Positions 6,980-10,732 of a stretch of DNA of 10,732 bases are shown here, piece by piece; position 1 is the stretch's first letter, and each line of letters starts with the position of its first letter. Source of the DNA: JABDBK01 sp964533645. GTDB lineage: Bacteria; Pseudomonadota; Gammaproteobacteria; DSM-16500. A program made the translations under genes and the position numbers. The notes under the pieces were generated by a model that worked only from the letters and a program-made list of their open reading frames with translations, searched no databases and had not been told where the DNA came from. The stretch spans positions 1-10,732 of the forward strand of contig CAZHMQ010000074.1 of the NCBI GenBank assembly GCA_964533645.1. The letters are read 5' to 3'.

Positions 6980-7148
6980 AAATTAATCCCAATTGTTGTT
7001 TAACCAATACGTGTGAAATTGTTCAATATATTAACACTATTTTAGTTCAAAAAACAACCAGAAATTAAAAAATTGTGGCTAATTTTGCTTATTTTATTGA
7101 CAAGCTATTGAATAAAGAGAATAAATCAACTCAACACCTCAACAAACC

Positions 7149-10100
7149 CTAATAAATAACTTCCACATGATTTTCCGCAAACATCTCACGTAAACGAGTT
7201 ATCAAAGCATCGGTAGGTCGTATACGCCAAGTATCACCTAGGTTTAAATTTGCTTTTGCATCCGATCGTATATAATCAATAGCCACACGACATTTACCAC
7301 CGCGATATTTTTCTAAAACAGCAGCGAGTTGATGGATGATATCTGTTTTTTCGGATGAAAGACTGATCTTCAAGAATTTAGCATGACGTTCACGTGCCTC
7401 TTCAATAGAACACATATCACGACATAACACACGATTACCACCGCTAAATTCATCTAAGCTCACTTCGCCTTCAACAACAATTAATTTATCTTTCGTTAAA
7501 TAGTCACGATATTTGTGATAGGTTTCAGAAAAACATAATACATCTATCGTCGCTGATGCATCATCGAGTGTGACAATCGCCATTTTATCGCCGCGTTTCG
7601 TCATAATCGTACGTACGTTAATAATAATCCCTGCTACAGTTGTAGTCGACGATGTGTCAGGTTTCAATTCAATAATTCGACCGCGCGTAAAATGTTTTAA
7701 TTCAGGTAAGAAACGATGAATAGGGTGACCGCTTAAATACAATCCTAAGGTTTCCTTTTCTCCGAACAAGCGTTCATGTTCGCTCCATTCAGGTGTGTTG
7801 ATATAAGATAAGGCTTTTGTCTGTGTTTGTGCTTCACCAAATAAGTCATGTTGGCCTAATATTTTATCTCGCAACGATTGACCTGCATTTTGTAGAGCAA
7901 GATCGAGGCTTGCCATCATGCTCGCACGATGTGGTCCTATGGTGTCAAATGCACCTGCTTTGATAAAAGCATCCAATAGACGGCGATTGATTTTGCGCGC
8001 ATCCACACGACAACAAAAATCAAAAATATCTTTAAATTCACCACCGATGTTGCGCGTTTCTATGATGGCTTCAATGGCGGCTTGACCTGCGCCTTTGATA
8101 GCACCTAAACCATACATTAAATGCGTTTCATCAATCATTACGAAAGTATAAAAACTTTTATTAACATTGGGCGGTGAGACAGTTAATTTAAGTGCCTGAC
8201 ACTCTTCGATAAAATGTACCACTTTATCTGTGTTGTCCATATCTGCCGATAATACCGCAGCCATATAAGCGGCAGGATAATGGGCTTTTAACCATGCGGT
8301 TTGATAGGCGATAAGTGCATAGGATGCAGAGTGAGATTTGTTAAAACCGTAACCTGCAAATTTTTCCATAAGATCGAAAATGGTGGTTGCAGTTTCTAAA
8401 TTAACGCCACGTTCGACAGCGCCTTTGCTAAATAAATTACGTTGCATGGCCATTTCTTCGGGTTTTTTCTTACCCATAGCACGACGTAGTAAATCCGCTG
8501 CACCTAATGAATAGCCCGCAAGCACCTGAGCGATTTGCATCACTTGCTCTTGATAAACGATAACACCATAAGTGGCGCGTAAAATAGGTTCGAGTTTAGG
8601 ATGTAAATAACTCACACGTGCGCGACCGTGTTTTCGATTAATAAAATCATCCACCATGCCTGATTGCAAAGGACCCGGTCTAAATAATGCAACAAGTGCT
8701 ACGATATCTTCAAAACAATCCGGCTGTAATCGTTTTACTAAATCTTTCATGCCGCGGGATTCTAATTGGAATACCGCGGTGGTTTTGCATTCTTTTAATA
8801 AATGATAGGTTTTTGTGTCGTCTGTTTTTAATAACAAAATATCAATAGGTTCTTCATTTTTTTCAAGGCGGCGTTGATTTACTTCACGCAATGCCCAATC
8901 GATAATGGTGAGTGTACGTAAACCTAGAAAGTCGAATTTTACTAAACCTACGGACTCCACATCGTCTTTATCAAATTGTGTTACGACATGATCAGGTTGT
9001 TCTGCTTCAGAATAAAGCGCCGTAAAATCGGTTAATTTAGAAGGTGCAATGACCACGCCACCCGCATGCTTACCGGCATTACGCGTGATACCCTCAAGCT
9101 TGCGCGCAAGATCGATGAGGGTTTTTACATCATCTTCTTCATGATAACGTTTTTGTAAAGTTTCTTCTTGTATTAAGGCTTTATCAAGTGTCATGCCGAT
9201 TTCAAAAGGTATAAGTTTCGCAAGTTTATCGACGTGACCATAGCTCATGCCTAAAACGCGCCCTACATCTCGTACGACAGCGCGGGCTGCCATGGTGCCA
9301 TAAGTAATGATTTGTGCGACAGCTTCGCGCCCATGGGCTGACGTGACATATTCAATGACGCGATCACGACCTTCCATACAAAAATCGATATCAAAGTCAG
9401 GCATGGAAACACGTTCGGGATTTAAAAATCGCTCGAATAATAAATCGTGTGCGATAGGATCAAGGTCGGTGATTTTTAATGCATACGCAACAAGTGATCC
9501 TGGGCCTGAGCCTCGACCTGGGCCTACGGGTACGCCATTATTACGTGCCCAGCGAGTGAAGTCAGCTACGATTAAGAAGTAACCCGCAAATCCCATTTTA
9601 TTGATGACATCGAGTTCTAATTGCAATCTTGCATCATAGACGTGACGTTCAATCGATAACGTTTCTACTGAAACTGATAATCTATCTTCTAAGCCTTCTT
9701 TCGCAGCTTTGACGAGATAGCTTTCAATGGTAAATCCTTCCGGGACTGGGAAACGTGGTAAAAAACTTTTTCCAAGGATGAGTGAGACGTTGCAACGTTT
9801 TGCAAGTTCCACGGTATTCGCTAATGCTTCAGGAATATCCGCAAACAATGCGATCATGTCTTCTTGGCTACGAAAATATTGTTGTTCTTTGTAATGACGC
9901 GGACGTTTAGGGTCAGCTAAAATAAAACCTTCATGTATGCACACGCGTGCTTCATGGGCTTCATAGTCATCACGTGTTAGAAATCGTACGTCATTCGTTG
10001 CGATGACCGGTAGGTCATGTTCTTCTGCCAATTTAAGCACAGATTGATTGTAATTTTCTTGCGTGACAAAACCGGTGCGGCGTAATTCCATGTAATAGCG

Positions 10101-10589
10101 GTTAGGAAAATGTTGTTGCCAAAAAGATACGAGTTGTTTGATTTGTTCTTTATCATTGGCGAGCAACGCTTCTCCTATATCACCTTCTTCTGCACCTGAT
10201 AAGACGATCAATCCAGATGCAAGTTCAGTGAGCCATTCATATTGAATGATGGCTTTTCCGTGCATTTGCCCCTGCGTGTATGAGCGTGAAATAAGCTCGA
10301 GTAAATGCTGATAGCCTTGATGATTTTGGCAAAAAAGTGTTAGGCGAAAAGGGTTTTTGATATTTTTGGTATTTTCTAGCCAAATATCGGCACCTATAAT
10401 GGGCTTAATGCCAGCATTGATGGCTTCTTGGTAAAATTTTACGACCCCAAAAACATTTGACTGGTCTGTTACCGCAACAGCAGGCATGTTGTTTTCTACG
10501 CATTTTTCTATCAATGGCTGGATTTGAACCAATCCATCGCTTAATGAATATTCCGTGTGTATGCGTAAATGTATGTATCTGGGTTCCAT
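7149..10589 (-). CDS. dnaE: DNA polymerase III alpha subunit
   Basis: Catalytic subunit of the replicative polymerase holoenzyme, acting in the cytoplasm with the epsilon proofreading subunit and the beta clamp. The full length of 1146 residues is close to the 1160 of E. coli. The N-terminal PHP domain opens with YIHLRIHTEYSLSDG. The catalytic aspartates are D400 and D402 in MPDFDIDF and D553 in KFDFLGLRTL, matching E. coli D401, D403 and D555. PGRGSGPGSLVAY (357-369), GKHAGGVVIAP, YQEQVMQIA and FNKSHSASYALIAYQTAW are further polymerase III blocks. QHDLF at 913-917 is the internal beta-clamp binding motif. An OB fold follows at about 984-1060, then the C-terminal tau-binding region. No intein or frameshift is seen. 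The ATG start follows AAGGTG by four bases. Its orientation is opposite to rnhB and accA, unlike the E. coli arrangement. Confidence 0.98.
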   Translation of the reverse strand: MEPRYIHLRIHTEYSLSDGLVQIQPLIEKCVENNMPAVAVTDQSNVFGVVKFYQEAINAGIKPIIGADIWLENTKNIKNPFRLTLFCQNHQGYQHLLELISRSYTQGQMHGKAIIQYEWLTELASGLIVLSGAEEGDIGEALLANDKEQIKQLVSFWQQHFPNRYYMELRRTGFVTQENYNQSVLKLAEEHDLPVIATNDVRFLTRDDYEAHEARVCIHEGFILADPKRPRHYKEQQYFRSQEDMIALFADIPEALANTVELAKRCNVSLILGKSFLPRFPVPEGFTIESYLVKAAKEGLEDRLSVSVETLSIERHVYDARLQLELDVINKMGFAGYFLIVADFTRWARNNGVPVGPGRGSGPGSLVAYALKITDLDPIAHDLLFERFLNPERVSMPDFDIDFCMEGRDRVIEYVTSAHGREAVAQIITYGTMAARAVVRDVGRVLGMSYGHVDKLAKLIPFEIGMTLDKALIQEETLQKRYHEEDDVKTLIDLARKLEGITRNAGKHAGGVVIAPSKLTDFTALYSEAEQPDHVVTQFDKDDVESVGLVKFDFLGLRTLTIIDWALREVNQRRLEKNEEPIDILLLKTDDTKTYHLLKECKTTAVFQLESRGMKDLVKRLQPDCFEDIVALVALFRPGPLQSGMVDDFINRKHGRARVSYLHPKLEPILRATYGVIVYQEQVMQIAQVLAGYSLGAADLLRRAMGKKKPEEMAMQRNLFSKGAVERGVNLETATTIFDLMEKFAGYGFNKSHSASYALIAYQTAWLKAHYPAAYMAAVLSADMDNTDKVVHFIEECQALKLTVSPPNVNKSFYTFVMIDETHLMYGLGAIKGAGQAAIEAIIETRNIGGEFKDIFDFCCRVDARKINRRLLDAFIKAGAFDTIGPHRASMMASLDLALQNAGQSLRDKILGQHDLFGEAQTQTKALSYINTPEWSEHERLFGEKETLGLYLSGHPIHRFLPELKHFTRGRIIELKPDTSSTTTVAGIIINVRTIMTKRGDKMAIVTLDDASATIDVLCFSETYHKYRDYLTKDKLIVVEGEVSLDEFSGGNRVLCRDMCSIEEARERHAKFLKISLSSEKTDIIHQLAAVLEKYRGGKCRVAIDYIRSDAKANLNLGDTWRIRPTDALITRLREMFAENHVEVIY

Positions 10590-10644
10590 GTAACACCTTG
10601 TTTAGTCTAGACAATTCAAAATGATAAGCATAACTCAATAATTT

Positions 10645-10667
10645 GGGCTATGATATATCCCTTTTTT
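10645..10667 (+). other. Weak hairpin with T6 tract in the accA leader
   Basis: GGGCTATGATATATCCC can fold with GGG/CCC, one mismatch and TAT/ATA, and is followed at once by TTTTTT. The same CCC could instead pair with GGG at 10668-10670. It lies about 30 bases before accA in the plus direction, so it could end or attenuate plus-strand transcription. The stem is weak and the T tract may be chance. Confidence 0.25.
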
Positions 10668-10683
10668 GGGTTAAATCGGATTA

Positions 10684-10712
10684 ATTATAGGTTAAATGAA
10701 CATAACTATGAA
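10684..10712 (-). promoter_or_regulatory. Candidate sigma70 promoter for dnaE
   Basis: On the minus strand, TTCATA (10707-10712, 4 of 6 to the -35) and a perfect TATAAT (10684-10689) are 17 bases apart. Transcription would start about 88 bases before the dnaE ATG. The -35 box lies inside the first codons of the divergent accA, so the two genes share this short control region. Confidence 0.5.
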
Positions 10713-10732
10713 TTTAAACTTTCTTGATTTTG
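10696..10732 (+). CDS. accA: Acetyl-CoA carboxylase carboxyltransferase subunit alpha, first codons only
   Basis: The window ends 12 codons into this gene. The visible protein is MNITMNLNFLDF; from the second Met it matches the N-terminus of E. coli AccA (MSLNFLDF) except for one residue. AccA forms, with AccD, the carboxyltransferase that moves CO2 from carboxybiotin to acetyl-CoA in the first step of fatty acid synthesis. Its place beside dnaE agrees with the E. coli order dnaE-accA, though the two diverge here. The start may be the ATG at 10696, with AGG four bases upstream, or the in-frame ATG at 10708, which is the homologous position but has no clear ribosome site. Only a short piece is seen, so identity rests on eight residues plus context. 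Confidence 0.75.
   Translation, partial: MNITMNLNFLDF

Noticed and set aside
7094..7115. Possible hairpin TTATT...AATAA downstream of dnaE as a terminator
   Set aside because: The stem is AT-only, interrupted and lacks a T tract, so it cannot be told from chance in this AT-rich gap.
6980..7148. Promoter-like boxes before the membrane-protein gene (TTGAAC, TATATT, TAATAT)
   Set aside because: No pair has both acceptable matches and 16-18 base spacing; AT richness yields many near matches.

Overview
The window looks like the chromosome of a gammaproteobacterium, most likely a host-associated member of the Legionellales (Legionella/Coxiella/Berkiella type). The housekeeping proteins (PutP, RnhB, DnaE and the first residues of AccA) read like gammaproteobacterial orthologues. 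The bases are AT-leaning. Two non-housekeeping genes have features familiar from intracellular bacteria: a divergent HAD-like N-terminus on a helical protein, and a Cys-rich single-pass membrane protein with a short F-box-like segment. The lineage call is inference.

Layout. Bases 1-2150 (+) are the 3' end of a large secreted or surface protein made of VCBS/cadherin-like repeats, with an unusual non-RTX tail. A small hairpin separates it from the convergent putP gene (2189-3679, -), a Na+/proline symporter. putP is divergent from rnhB (3821-4405, +), ribonuclease HII. The 3' end of rnhB overlaps, by 35 bases, the 3' end of a convergent gene for a 474-residue HAD-like protein (4371-5795, -). 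Next come a GC-rich patch with a long imperfect inverted repeat (5837-5988), a gene for a Cys-rich membrane protein ending in tandem repeats (6044-6979, -), complete dnaE (7149-10589, -), and the first codons of accA (10696 to the edge, +).

In E. coli the order rnhB-dnaE-accA runs on one strand. Here the three genes keep their order, but dnaE is inverted and two accessory genes lie between it and rnhB. The simplest reading is an inversion of a segment that also gained, or already carried, an accessory insertion. DNA replication and repair (dnaE, rnhB) and the first step of fatty acid synthesis (accA) are thus mixed with nutrient uptake (putP), an adhesin-like protein and two possible host-interaction proteins. 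No tRNA, rRNA, CRISPR array, transposase gene or replication origin was recognised. No gene-free stretch exceeds 300 bases; the longest, 5796-6043, holds the inverted repeat.
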